Assembly: GCF_900176365.1 (NCBI RefSeq) | Contig: NZ_FWXY01000004.1 | Span: 205,939 to 269,938 of the forward strand | Direction of reading: 5' to 3' | From: Desulfocicer vacuolatum DSM 3385 | GTDB taxonomy: Bacteria; Desulfobacterota; Desulfobacteria; Desulfobacterales; Desulfobacteraceae | DNA: 64,000 bases | Shown here: positions 1-8,015 of the stretch, in pieces | Numbering within the stretch: the stretch's first letter is position 1 | Layout: every line of letters begins with the position of its first letter | Program-made: the position numbers and the translations under genes | Notes under the pieces: generated by a model | The model's input: only the letters and a program-made list of their open reading frames with translations | What the model was told of the DNA's origin: nothing | The model's database searches: none

Positions 1-1
1 A

Positions 2-73
2 AAGCTGGCCCAAAAAGGGGGAACACTGGACAAAGAGGCCATCCAGAGTCTGTCAAAACTTTTTGCCCAGTAG
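2..73 (+). CDS. C-terminal fragment of an unidentified protein
   Basis: An open frame enters from the left edge and stops at TAG 71-73, giving a 23-residue tail that ends SLSKLFAQ. The tail is hydrophilic and probably helical. It is too short to assign to a family. The ordinary protein-like composition and the intergenic repeat that begins about 140 bases further on suggest a real gene end, but chance cannot be excluded. Confidence 0.35.
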   Translation, partial: KLAQKGGTLDKEAIQSLSKLFAQ

Positions 74-212
74 ACTGCCATGGGTGGACCTTGTCCGGGC
101 CTTGGGCCGTCCATAACAGATATTAAAAATTTTTTCGGGTTTATTTTAAATGCAGGGGGCAGAGTCTATTTTTTTCAACATAGAACAAGATAGATTTTGC
201 CCCTGCGTTTTT

Positions 213-490
213 TTTATAAGAAACTCCGTCCAAAGCCTCGTAATGATTGGAGTTTCAAATTTCGTTGTGGGCAGGCCAAATTCTAATAAGATCTGCCCGT
301 GGCAGTTATATGAAAAGGCAGCCTCCAAGGCAACCTCAGCAGAGCCGCCCCCCGACGGGCAATAGGAACCGGATAATTGAGCTGTCTACAGTTCCGGTCC
401 GGGCCCATTGCCCATCGGGGGGCGGCGGTATAATACCGGTTGGCTCCGCGTCTACGACCCTATATTCGTTGTGTCCGGCAGGACAATGGG
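213..490 (+). repeat. R1 modular repeat, copy 1 (module B then module A)
   Basis: A degenerate module B (about 213-309) is joined to a module A (about 310-490) at a TTATAT junction. Module A carries the 83-nt hairpin core at 344-426, whose outer arms are 20-nt inverted repeats of the type GCCGCCCCCCGATGGGCAAT (one mismatch in this copy). The repeat ends two bases before the stop codon of the minus-strand peptidase gene. The rest of the gap (74-212) contains an imperfect hairpin at about 155-203, with 14-nt arms and a T-rich loop, which may terminate the gene on the left. Confidence 0.85.
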
Positions 491-491
491 G

Positions 492-3400
492 TTAAATTTT
501 TATCAACTTAAGGGATTTACCTTCCTGTTCAAGGGCGTTGTTGGCAGCCTCCAGGCTTTCCCGGCTGGAGATGACGGCGGTGCCTTTATTTTTATCATCT
601 GCCTTGAAATATTTCCGGGCCACCTCAGCCACCTTTTGCCGATTCACAGCCAACAGCGCTTTTTTAAATTGTTGTCTGATTTCATCGGTAAGGCCCACTT
701 TCTCCCGGTAAAAAGCCTTTATGGATGCCGGCCCCGGTGTTTCAGGTTTATCAATTTCCGAGCACACCTGCAAAATAGCCTCTTTGACATCCTCATCTGT
801 CACCACATCACCGGCGATGAATTCACAGGCATTGGTGTACACATCCAGGGTTCTTTCAATGTTGGGATCCCGGTAGGACCCAAAGGAGAAGGTGCCTTCT
901 TCGGGACTGTAAACGGCAAAACCGCCATAGGCGCCTCCCTTTTCCCTGATTTCCCGGTGAAGATACATGGAGCGCAGAAGTTTGGCAATGACACTTAGAC
1001 AGGGGGCATCTTCATGGCCCATGCGTACAGTGGTAAAGGCCTGGGCCACAAAGGACACCGAGGTGCTGGTGCTCCACCCTTCCCGGGGAAATTCATTTTT
1101 TACAGGAATACTCAATGGAGCACCCGGGGCGGTATCCCCTTGGGGCACAAGGCTGAGCAGCCGGGCAATGTTTTTATCCCCCTGTTTCAGACCTTCTTTA
1201 TCCCCCACAATGGCAGGAGAAAGGTTCTCCCGTTTGAAAAGGCATTTAACCATGGTGTCAAGGTCATGGGCAAGTTGTTCCAGGTGGGTCTGTCCCTCTT
1301 TTGCATCTCCTATTTTTTCGGTGAGGCCTTTGATGAACTGGAATTGGGAGATTCCATGCCACATCTCTCCCAGGGTGGCTGCCGGGCTGAAGTTCCGACC
1401 CGCCAGGGACATGGCATATCGATGACCATTGCCCACAATGGAGGATTCAAGTCCGGCTCTGTATTGAAATAAAAGACTTTTCAGTCGGGTGAGATCTTTA
1501 AAACTTGCGCTGGATACAAGCTCTGCAATGATGTCAAACATTTTGTCAATGTTATGGTTCAGTGCTTTGCCATGGAGGGACATAAAGGTGATGAGCTTTT
1601 TGTCATGATTAAACCCGCTGCCGGAAAAGGCGGAAAGACCGATTCCCCCGGTGTAAAGATCCATGAGGGCTGCAAGATCGGCATAATCGCGTTTTTCTGT
1701 ACCTGTGCCGGTAAAGGCCATGCAGAAAAAGGGCACCAGGGGAATCAGGGCGTCAGGCAGATCCGTGGGCACCATGGGACAGGTAAAATAGAGAATGTCC
1801 GATGTGGCCTTGTTGTAGCAGGTGGCAGACGTGGTGGTGCTGATGCTGTCAGGACGGATGATTTCCGTGTCCGGGGGGATATCTTCCAGGGCCAGGGTGG
1901 GCAGTACAGAAAGATCCTCCTCGCTCTCCTGGAGTTTTTTGAGCATGGCTGCATCGGAGTTGATTTTATCCAGCTCTTCCGGAGTCAGGCGGGCCTGTAT
2001 CTGGGCAAGCTCTTTTTTCACTCTTTTGGCTTCGGCAGCTTCCATTTCCGTGTCCGGGGCCAGGGTAAAGAGTACCCTGTGGGGATTATCAAGAAAATAT
2101 TCCCTTATTTTACCCTCCAGAAATCCCTTTTGTTTAACGTCTTCTTTTAACCGGGTGAGATCCTCATTGAGGTTCAGGCAGGACACAGGATTACCGTCAT
2201 GTATCCATGGACCTGCAAAGGCCATAACAAGTTTGATGCCAAAGGGGTAGGGGGTGTTGGTCATCTCTTTTTTATTGAACTCTATCTGGTGGATGGCCGA
2301 GGCCACGGATCTTGGATCAATACCCTTTTCAACGATCCCTTCCAATGTTTCCAGCACAAGGGTTTCCACTTTTTTAACAGCGGACTTTTCAATTTCCTTG
2401 AGTCCGCAGGCAAACATGGTGTCCCTCAGGTCCAGATCAAATCCGCTGGCGTCACTCAGGGCGGTTCCAAGGCCGGAATCAATGAGTTTCTGTCTTAACG
2501 GGGATGAGGCATTGCCCAGCAATATCTCTTCCAGAACAGAGGCAATGAGAACTTCATAAGAGTCCTGGATGTCTTTGGTGAGCCATCCCACACAGGCCTG
2601 ATATTTTTTATCCGGTGCTTCGTCCACGGACAGGGGGTATCGGGCCGTGAATTCCCTTGGTTTGTCCCACCGGGGCTGGGGGGATACGGCAGAGTTGGGA
2701 TCAATGCGGGAGAAACGGTTGAGCACCTTGTCCTGGATAAATTTAAGATGTGCCTCCAAAGGAAGGTTTCCATAGGTGTAAAAATAGGCATTGGAGGGGT
2801 GATAATACCTTGCATGGAAGGCTTTGAGTTGCTCATGGGTCAAGGTGGGAATCACCGAGGGTTCTCCTCCGGAGTTAAAACCATAAGTGGTATCAGGGTA
2901 AAGGGCCTGCATCAATGCCCGGCCCATGACCTGACCCGGAGAGGACATGGCGCCCTTCATCTCATTGTACACCACCCCTTTGTACTCCAGGGTGGTTTCT
3001 TTATTTTCAGATGTCACGGTTTCCAGGCGATGGCCTTCCTGCTTGAAGCTCAGCTCATCAATGTGGGGGAAAAAGGCAGCATCTAAGTACACTGACATGA
3101 GATTATAGTAATCTTTTCGGTTCTGGGTGGAAAAGGGATACATGGTCCAGTCCGATGCGGTAAAGGCATTCATAAAAGTGGACAGGCCCCTTTTTAGCAT
3201 GGAAAAAAAGGGATCTCTGACATTGAACTGTTCTGATCCGCATAAAACCGTATGTTCAAGGATATGGGCAACACCGGTGGAGTCGGTGGGCACCGTTCTA
3301 AAGGCCACCCCAAAGGTGTTTTCTTTATCTTTGTTGCTGATGTGGATATGCCTGGCACCTGTGGGTGTATGTTCCAGCAGGTAGAAAACGCCGTCAATAT

Positions 3401-3527
3401 CCTCCAGGGATTCCATTTGAACAATGGTGTAGTTAAGCAGGGAGTCTCCTGTTTTCATTTCTGGATTGTTGTCATCCCGGGGGATGTTTGTGTTCTCTGT
3501 GGTGTTATGCTTTTTTGTAGATGCCAC
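492..3527 (-). CDS. M16C zinc metallopeptidase (presequence protease / insulinase family)
   Basis: A 1011-residue protein, the usual length for the PreP/Cym1 branch of M16, in which two clamshell halves enclose and cut short unfolded peptides. The inverted zinc-binding motif HILEH is at residues 88-92 (His88 and His92 bind zinc, Glu91 is the catalytic base). It is followed by the conserved stretches DPFFSMLKR and MNAFTASDWTMYPF. The C-terminal half keeps the family pattern EKGGAYGGFA. No signal peptide is visible, so a cytoplasmic peptide scavenger is likely. The start is GTG, preceded by an AAGGAT ribosome-binding site. It overlaps the upstream winged-helix gene by 23 bases, so the two are probably co-transcribed. 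Its 3' end abuts an R1 repeat. Confidence 0.9.
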   Translation of the reverse strand: MASTKKHNTTENTNIPRDDNNPEMKTGDSLLNYTIVQMESLEDIDGVFYLLEHTPTGARHIHISNKDKENTFGVAFRTVPTDSTGVAHILEHTVLCGSEQFNVRDPFFSMLKRGLSTFMNAFTASDWTMYPFSTQNRKDYYNLMSVYLDAAFFPHIDELSFKQEGHRLETVTSENKETTLEYKGVVYNEMKGAMSSPGQVMGRALMQALYPDTTYGFNSGGEPSVIPTLTHEQLKAFHARYYHPSNAYFYTYGNLPLEAHLKFIQDKVLNRFSRIDPNSAVSPQPRWDKPREFTARYPLSVDEAPDKKYQACVGWLTKDIQDSYEVLIASVLEEILLGNASSPLRQKLIDSGLGTALSDASGFDLDLRDTMFACGLKEIEKSAVKKVETLVLETLEGIVEKGIDPRSVASAIHQIEFNKKEMTNTPYPFGIKLVMAFAGPWIHDGNPVSCLNLNEDLTRLKEDVKQKGFLEGKIREYFLDNPHRVLFTLAPDTEMEAAEAKRVKKELAQIQARLTPEELDKINSDAAMLKKLQESEEDLSVLPTLALEDIPPDTEIIRPDSISTTTSATCYNKATSDILYFTCPMVPTDLPDALIPLVPFFCMAFTGTGTEKRDYADLAALMDLYTGGIGLSAFSGSGFNHDKKLITFMSLHGKALNHNIDKMFDIIAELVSSASFKDLTRLKSLLFQYRAGLESSIVGNGHRYAMSLAGRNFSPAATLGEMWHGISQFQFIKGLTEKIGDAKEGQTHLEQLAHDLDTMVKCLFKRENLSPAIVGDKEGLKQGDKNIARLLSLVPQGDTAPGAPLSIPVKNEFPREGWSTSTSVSFVAQAFTTVRMGHEDAPCLSVIAKLLRSMYLHREIREKGGAYGGFAVYSPEEGTFSFGSYRDPNIERTLDVYTNACEFIAGDVVTDEDVKEAILQVCSEIDKPETPGPASIKAFYREKVGLTDEIRQQFKKALLAVNRQKVAEVARKYFKADDKNKGTAVISSRESLEAANNALEQEGKSLKLIKI

Positions 3528-3882
3528 GTTTTATCCTTTTTATTTTGTCTGTCCTGTCCAGGCGAAAGATAATATTTCGTAATTTTTTGTCATTGAACCC
3601 GGTCTTTTCTTTGATGCTTTTAAAATCGGTGCCATGGGGGTGCGCAGCTATGATTTCCAGCACAACCGTGGAAGCGATTCTACTTCTGGGGGGCGGTTCA
3701 TGGACCGTCCCATGGGAGGTAAAACCATGTCCAGATTGTTTTTGATAAAGGAGTTTCTCCACTCTGTCAAGTTTTGCATTAAGGTGGTTTATTTCTTTGC
3801 GTGTGGGGATATCAAGGCGTTTCATAAGGGATTGGAAAATGTTTTCCCAGACAAATACCGGGGAAGTCTGTTTTTGTGCCAT
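3505..3882 (-). CDS. Small protein with coiled coil and winged-helix-like C-terminus
   Basis: 125 residues starting at ATG with a good GGAGG site. Residues 20-48 form a predicted coiled coil (PTRKEINHLNAKLDRVEKLL), resembling the PTRKEIdxLNxKLD motif of phasin-like and PhaF/PhaI-like proteins. Residues 70-125 read as a small winged helix (VVLEIIAAHPHGTDFKSIKE, then a basic end KIKRIKRGIYKKA). The 3' end overlaps the start of the M16C peptidase by 23 bases, which implies translational coupling. A DNA-binding or scaffolding role is possible. I do not recognise a characterised homologue, so function is left open. Confidence 0.7.
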   Translation of the reverse strand: MAQKQTSPVFVWENIFQSLMKRLDIPTRKEINHLNAKLDRVEKLLYQKQSGHGFTSHGTVHEPPPRSRIASTVVLEIIAAHPHGTDFKSIKEKTGFNDKKLRNIIFRLDRTDKIKRIKRGIYKKA

Positions 3883-4205
3883 GGTCTCCTCCAGATGGGT
3901 TGTGGATCTGGAAAATGGAACAGGTGGGCAAAACCCTTTGGTTGAAAATCTGCCAGGGACATGCTAAGTTCCTTTTCCTTATATTGATTCAGTTGGTTTA
4001 ACCTGATATGTGTACATGGTGCTGCATGTTTTTTGTGGCGGTTTCAGCAGTGGAAAATGGGCAGTTTAATTATGTTCCAGGTGGGCAGGTTGGTGATGAT
4101 TTTCACCACTGTTGTGGGGCACCATGGGTATCATTACTTCATAATTACTTGTAGTAAAAGTGAAAGTCAAGTGATGATCCGTAAAAATGTGGAGAAAAAG
4201 ATGTT
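3883..4205. other. Divergent intergenic region between winged-helix gene and rsmA
   Basis: 323 bases without a credible gene. It must hold the promoters for the leftward winged-helix/peptidase pair and for rightward rsmA. A short hairpin (TGGTGA, six bases, TCACCA) lies near 4090-4108. The region just before rsmA is AT-rich. No R1 or R2 copy is present, which is unusual among the larger gaps in this window. Confidence 0.5.
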
Positions 4206-5051
4206 ATGACGACCTATCCGGGAGTACTTTTAAAATCATCCAGCCTGTTTGCCAAAAAAGAGCTGGGGCAGAATTTTCTGGCAGATCCCCAGGCCGCGGC
4301 CATGATTGTCCAGCGTGCCGGTATTAAAAAAGAGGACACTGTGCTGGAGATCGGGCCTGGACTTGGGGCACTCACTGTGCACATTGCCAGACAGGCTCAC
4401 AAGGTGTATGCCGTGGAAAAGGATACCCGGCTGATTCCCCTGATCACAGGGGAACTGGAACAGGAAGGGGTGGATAATGTCACCTTGATCAATAAAGATA
4501 TTTTTAAGGTGGACATCAGACAATTGGCCGGGGACGGGAAGCTTCTGGTCATTGGAAATCTGCCCTATAATATCTCTTCCCAGGTGCTTTTTCAGCTGGT
4601 GGAAAACAGAGATGTTGTTCCCCGGGCCATCCTGATGTTCCAGAAAGAGCTGGCCCAGAGAATTGTGGCCCCCCCGGGGGGGCGGGATTATGGACGACTT
4701 TCCGTGGTGATGCAGTACTGCTCCCGGGTGTCCACGGTCACCGATGTGGGAGGACAGCTTTTTTTCCCTAAACCTGAAGTGGAATCCCGGGTGGTGGCGG
4801 TTGATTTTTTTGATACCATCCAGTTTCCACAGGATCAGGAAAAATATCTGTTTCGGGTGGTGAAGGCTGCTTTTTCCAAACGCCGGAAAACCCTTAGAAA
4901 CTCACTGGCCGGGGCAGAGCTGGGTATTAACACCACCCAGGCGGCCCAGGCCCTGGAAGGGGCAGGCATTGATCCTGTGCGACGGGCAGAAACCCTCACT
5001 GTTGAAGAATTTATTGCTCTTTTTAAGGTGTGTCGAGACAGTTTCATATAA
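4206..5051 (+). CDS. rsmA: 16S rRNA (adenine1518/1519-N6)-dimethyltransferase
   Basis: 281 residues, the normal size for RsmA/KsgA. It uses S-adenosylmethionine to dimethylate two adjacent adenines in the terminal helix of 16S rRNA during late 30S assembly. The family signature KKELGQNFL is at residues 17-25, the SAM-binding motif EIGPGLGALT at 48-57, the acidic motif II around residues 69-74, and the catalytic NLPYN at 118-122. The C-terminal helical domain has the typical AAFSKRRKTLRNSL. The ribosome-binding site is a modest GGAG. The last codons and the TAA stop coincide with the end of an R1 repeat, so the exact C-terminus may have been set by the repeat. Confidence 0.95.
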   Translation: MTTYPGVLLKSSSLFAKKELGQNFLADPQAAAMIVQRAGIKKEDTVLEIGPGLGALTVHIARQAHKVYAVEKDTRLIPLITGELEQEGVDNVTLINKDIFKVDIRQLAGDGKLLVIGNLPYNISSQVLFQLVENRDVVPRAILMFQKELAQRIVAPPGGRDYGRLSVVMQYCSRVSTVTDVGGQLFFPKPEVESRVVAVDFFDTIQFPQDQEKYLFRVVKAAFSKRRKTLRNSLAGAELGINTTQAAQALEGAGIDPVRRAETLTVEEFIALFKVCRDSFI

Positions 5052-5336
5052 AACCGCCACGGGCGGACCGTATTCTGATCCGGCGCTGCCCACAACAAAG
5101 CTTGAAATACGCCTTATATTTTCGGAGTATTTTATATAAAACGGGCATCTCCTGTCGGACACAACAAATATAGGGTCGTAGACGCGGAGTCAAATGGTAT
5201 TATACCGCCGTCCCCCCCGATGGGCAATGGGCCCGGACCGGAACTGTAGACAGCTCAATTGTCCGGTTCCTATTGCCCATCGGGGGGGCGGCTCTGCTGA
5301 GGTAGACCTGGAGGCTACCTTGTCATATAAAAAAAT
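5045..5336 (-). repeat. R1 modular repeat, copy 2 (modules A and B, inverted orientation)
   Basis: Read on the minus strand this is module A followed by module B. The hairpin core of module A lies at about 5206-5291, with arms that pair almost perfectly (one extra T and an extra C in the arms). Module B spans about 5045-5136 and carries the GGGCGGACCG...CGGC hairpin and the GAAATAC...GTATTT arms. The left edge supplies the TAA stop of rsmA. It fills nearly the whole rsmA-dapL gap. Confidence 0.9.
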
Positions 5337-5358
5337 ATAAAAATTCAGGAAAAAAATT

Positions 5359-6585
5359 ATGATACGAGCAAATAGACATTATGAAAAATTAAAAGCATCT
5401 TACCTTTTTTCAGACATTGCCAAACGCGTGGCAGCCTACCAGGAAGAAAATCCCGATAAAGAGGTGATCCGTCTTGGCATCGGAGATGTGACAAGGGCAT
5501 TGCCCAATGCCTGCATTGAAGGCTTTCACAAAGGCGTGGATGAGATGGCAGATGATGCCACTTTCCGGGGATATGGACCGGAGCAGGGATATGATTTCTT
5601 GCGGGAAAAAATTGCCAAATTTGATTTCCACAGCCGTGGAGCCGACATTGATGCTGATGAGATTTTTGTCAGTGACGGGGCCAAATGTGATTGCGGTAAT
5701 TTCCAGGAGCTGTTTGCCCAGGATATTAAAATAGCCATCCCCGATCCCGTGTATCCTGTATATCTCGATACCAATGTCATGGCAGGCCGCACCGGTATTT
5801 TTGAGGACGGCAGGTATCAGGGCATTGTTTATCTGGAATCCACCCGGGAAAATAATTTTCTGCCGGAGTTGCCCAAAGAGCCTGTGGATCTTATCTATCT
5901 TTGCTTTCCCAACAACCCCACCGGCACCACCATCACCAAGGCAGGCCTTAAAGAGTGGGTGGATTATGCCAGGGATAATAAGGCCTTGATTCTCTTTGAT
6001 GCCGCCTATGAAGCCTTTATCCGGGATGAGGACCTGCCCCATTCCATCTATGAAATTGAAGGGGCAGAACAAGTGGCTGTGGAGTTTAGAAGTTATTCCA
6101 AAACAGCGGGTTTCACCGGCACCAGATGCGCCTACACCGTGGTACCAAAGGCGTGCATGGTTTATGATGATGCCGGAGAAAAGGTCTCCTTGCACGCCCT
6201 GTGGAATCGACGTCACTGCACCAAGTTTAATGGGGTCTCCTACCCCGTGCAAAAGGCAGTGGAAGCGGTGTATTCCCAGGAAGGTCAGATCCAGGTCAAA
6301 GCTTTGGTTTCCTATTATCTGAAAAATGCCGAACTCATCCGCATGGCCATGGAAGAACTGGGCTTTACCTTTGTGGGGGGGGATAACTCTCCTTACATCT
6401 GGGTTGACGGCCAGGGTCGGGACTCCTGGGAGTTTTTTGATCTTTTGCTTTCCAAGGCAGGCGTTGTGTGCACCCCGGGTGCCGGGTTTGGCCGTTGTGG
6501 TCAGGGGTATATCCGTATCAGTGCCTTTAACAGCCGTGAAAATGTGGAAAAGGCAATGGTTCGCATTGCCGAGGCTTTAAAATGA
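5359..6585 (+). CDS. dapL: LL-diaminopimelate aminotransferase
   Basis: 408 residues, matching DapL (about 410). This PLP enzyme converts tetrahydrodipicolinate and glutamate directly to LL-diaminopimelate, bypassing the DapD/C/E steps of lysine and peptidoglycan synthesis. Visible features are the substrate-loop [15 protein letters not shown] (71-85), FPNNPTGT (183-190), the PLP-contacting Asp214 in FDAAYEAF, and the Schiff-base lysine Lys248 in [12 protein letters not shown]. The start is ATG after a CAGGA site, just beyond an R1 repeat. The 3' end overlaps moeA by four bases (ATGA), so the two are translationally coupled although their pathways are unrelated. Confidence 0.95.
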   Translation: MIRANRHYEKLKASYLFSDIAKRVAAYQEENPDKEVIRLGIGDVTRALPNACIEGFHKGVDEMADDATFRGYGPEQGYDFLREKIAKFDFHSRGADIDADEIFVSDGAKCDCGNFQELFAQDIKIAIPDPVYPVYLDTNVMAGRTGIFEDGRYQGIVYLESTRENNFLPELPKEPVDLIYLCFPNNPTGTTITKAGLKEWVDYARDNKALILFDAAYEAFIRDEDLPHSIYEIEGAEQVAVEFRSYSKTAGFTGTRCAYTVVPKACMVYDDAGEKVSLHALWNRRHCTKFNGVSYPVQKAVEAVYSQEGQIQVKALVSYYLKNAELIRMAMEELGFTFVGGDNSPYIWVDGQGRDSWEFFDLLLSKAGVVCTPGAGFGRCGQGYIRISAFNSRENVEKAMVRIAEALK

Positions 6586-7811
6586 ACCATTTTTTCAAGG
6601 TGATGGGGCTGGACCGGGTGATGGGGCTGGTCCCCGGTTTTCCGGCCGTGCCTTTGGAAACGCTTTCCTTGTCCCGGGCATCTGCCCGGATACTGGGGGA
6701 GGATATCACTGCGGATCAAGACCTGCCGGGGTTTCGCAGATCCACCATGGATGGCTATGCTGTGCAGTCCAGGGCTACTTTTGGGGCTTCCGAGGCCAAT
6801 CCTGCCTGGTTGCGCATGACAGATACCATTGCCATGGGGCAGACCCCTACCTTTTCCCTGGCATCGGATGAGGCGGCCCCCATTTCCACCGGGGGGATGC
6901 TGCCCGACGGGGCCGATAGTGTTGTTATGGTGGAGCACACCGAGCCCGTTGATGATGCCACTGTGGAAATTTATAAAAGCGTGGCACCTTTGCAGCATGT
7001 GGTGGACCGGGCCGAAGATTATGGGAAGGGGCAGGAGATCATAACGGCCGGAACCCTGATTCGTCCCCAGGAAAGTGGTGTTTTGGCAGCCCTTGGCATG
7101 ACAGATGTAAAGGTGTTTAAACGTCCTGTTGTGGCCATTATTTCCACGGGGGATGAGATTGTACCGGTGGAAGAGACCCCGGCTCCGGGTAAAATCCGGG
7201 ACATGAATTCCCATACCCTGGCAGGTCTTATCTCTGATGCCGGTGGCATTCCCATGCAACTGGGTATTGTCAAGGACAACAGGGATGATCTTTTTGAGGC
7301 CTGTAGCCGGGCCGTGGCCCAGGCGGACATGGTGTTGATTTCCGGGGGCAGCTCCGTGGGCATGAGGGATTTTACAGTGGATGTACTTTCTGATCTTCCC
7401 CAGACAGAGCTTTTGGTCCATGGTATTTCCATCAGTCCGGGGAAACCCACCATTCTGGCCCGTGCCGGGCAAAAACCGGTGTGGGGACTTCCCGGCCATG
7501 TGGTGTCTGCCATGGTGGTGTTCAAGGTGGTGGTGTTGCCATTTTTAAAAAAAATAATGGGAAAAAAGGACTGGGCCGACCAGGGCCTTACCATACCTGC
7601 CACGCTCACCCGCAATGTGGCTTCAGCCCAGGGGCGCACGGATTTTGTTCGGGTGGATTTACAGGAAAGAGACGGCAAGCTTTATGCGGTTCCGGTGCTG
7701 GGTAAGTCCGGTCTTATTCGCACCATGGTCATGGCCCGGGCCCTTCTTGAAATTGGAGAAAATGTGGAAGGTGTGGAAAAGGACACCAGGGTCAATGTGC
7801 TGCCCATGTGA
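6582..7811 (+). CDS. moeA: Molybdopterin molybdotransferase MoeA
   Basis: 409 residues, the usual MoeA length. MoeA inserts molybdate (or tungstate) into adenylated molybdopterin to make the mature cofactor. The N-terminal signature [10 protein letters not shown] is at residues 52-61. The MoCF-binding core has [12 protein letters not shown], then a GGSSVG loop and [10 protein letters not shown], and the family [13 protein letters not shown] appears near residue 300. It starts inside the dapL stop (ATGA overlap). A second, fused MoeA follows 200 bases downstream. Two MoeA paralogues are common in anaerobes with both Mo and W enzymes, but which metal each serves cannot be read from sequence. 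Confidence 0.93.
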   Translation: MNHFFKVMGLDRVMGLVPGFPAVPLETLSLSRASARILGEDITADQDLPGFRRSTMDGYAVQSRATFGASEANPAWLRMTDTIAMGQTPTFSLASDEAAPISTGGMLPDGADSVVMVEHTEPVDDATVEIYKSVAPLQHVVDRAEDYGKGQEIITAGTLIRPQESGVLAALGMTDVKVFKRPVVAIISTGDEIVPVEETPAPGKIRDMNSHTLAGLISDAGGIPMQLGIVKDNRDDLFEACSRAVAQADMVLISGGSSVGMRDFTVDVLSDLPQTELLVHGISISPGKPTILARAGQKPVWGLPGHVVSAMVVFKVVVLPFLKKIMGKKDWADQGLTIPATLTRNVASAQGRTDFVRVDLQERDGKLYAVPVLGKSGLIRTMVMARALLEIGENVEGVEKDTRVNVLPM

Positions 7812-7854
7812 TAGAGGGCTTGAATAAATTTTCATCGTGCCTGCCGGGGCATGC

Positions 7855-7996
7855 TCCAAAATAACGGTTTTGTCCCGGCGAACACAACGAATATTGAAAA
7901 TGGTATTATACCGCCACAGGCGGACCATATTCTGATCCGGTTCCACCCACAACAAAGCTTGAAATACGCCTCTGATTCACGGAGTATTTCATATAA
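7855..7996 (-). repeat. R1 modular repeat, copy 3 (module B plus remnant of A)
   Basis: A truncated end of module A (about 7868-7910, recognisable by ACACAACGAATAT and GGTATTATACCGCC) runs straight into module B (about 7910-7996), which ends GGAGTATTTCATATAA. The hairpin core of module A has been lost. It fills most of the moeA to moeA-PBP gap. An open frame passes through it from 7851, but this part is repeat and not gene. Confidence 0.8.
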
Positions 7997-8015
7997 GAAA
8001 AGTGTAGAGAAAAAA

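Noticed and set aside
6501..7499. 332-codon minus-strand frame over moeA
   Set aside because: Antisense to a clear MoeA, with no ribosome-binding site and unlikely composition.
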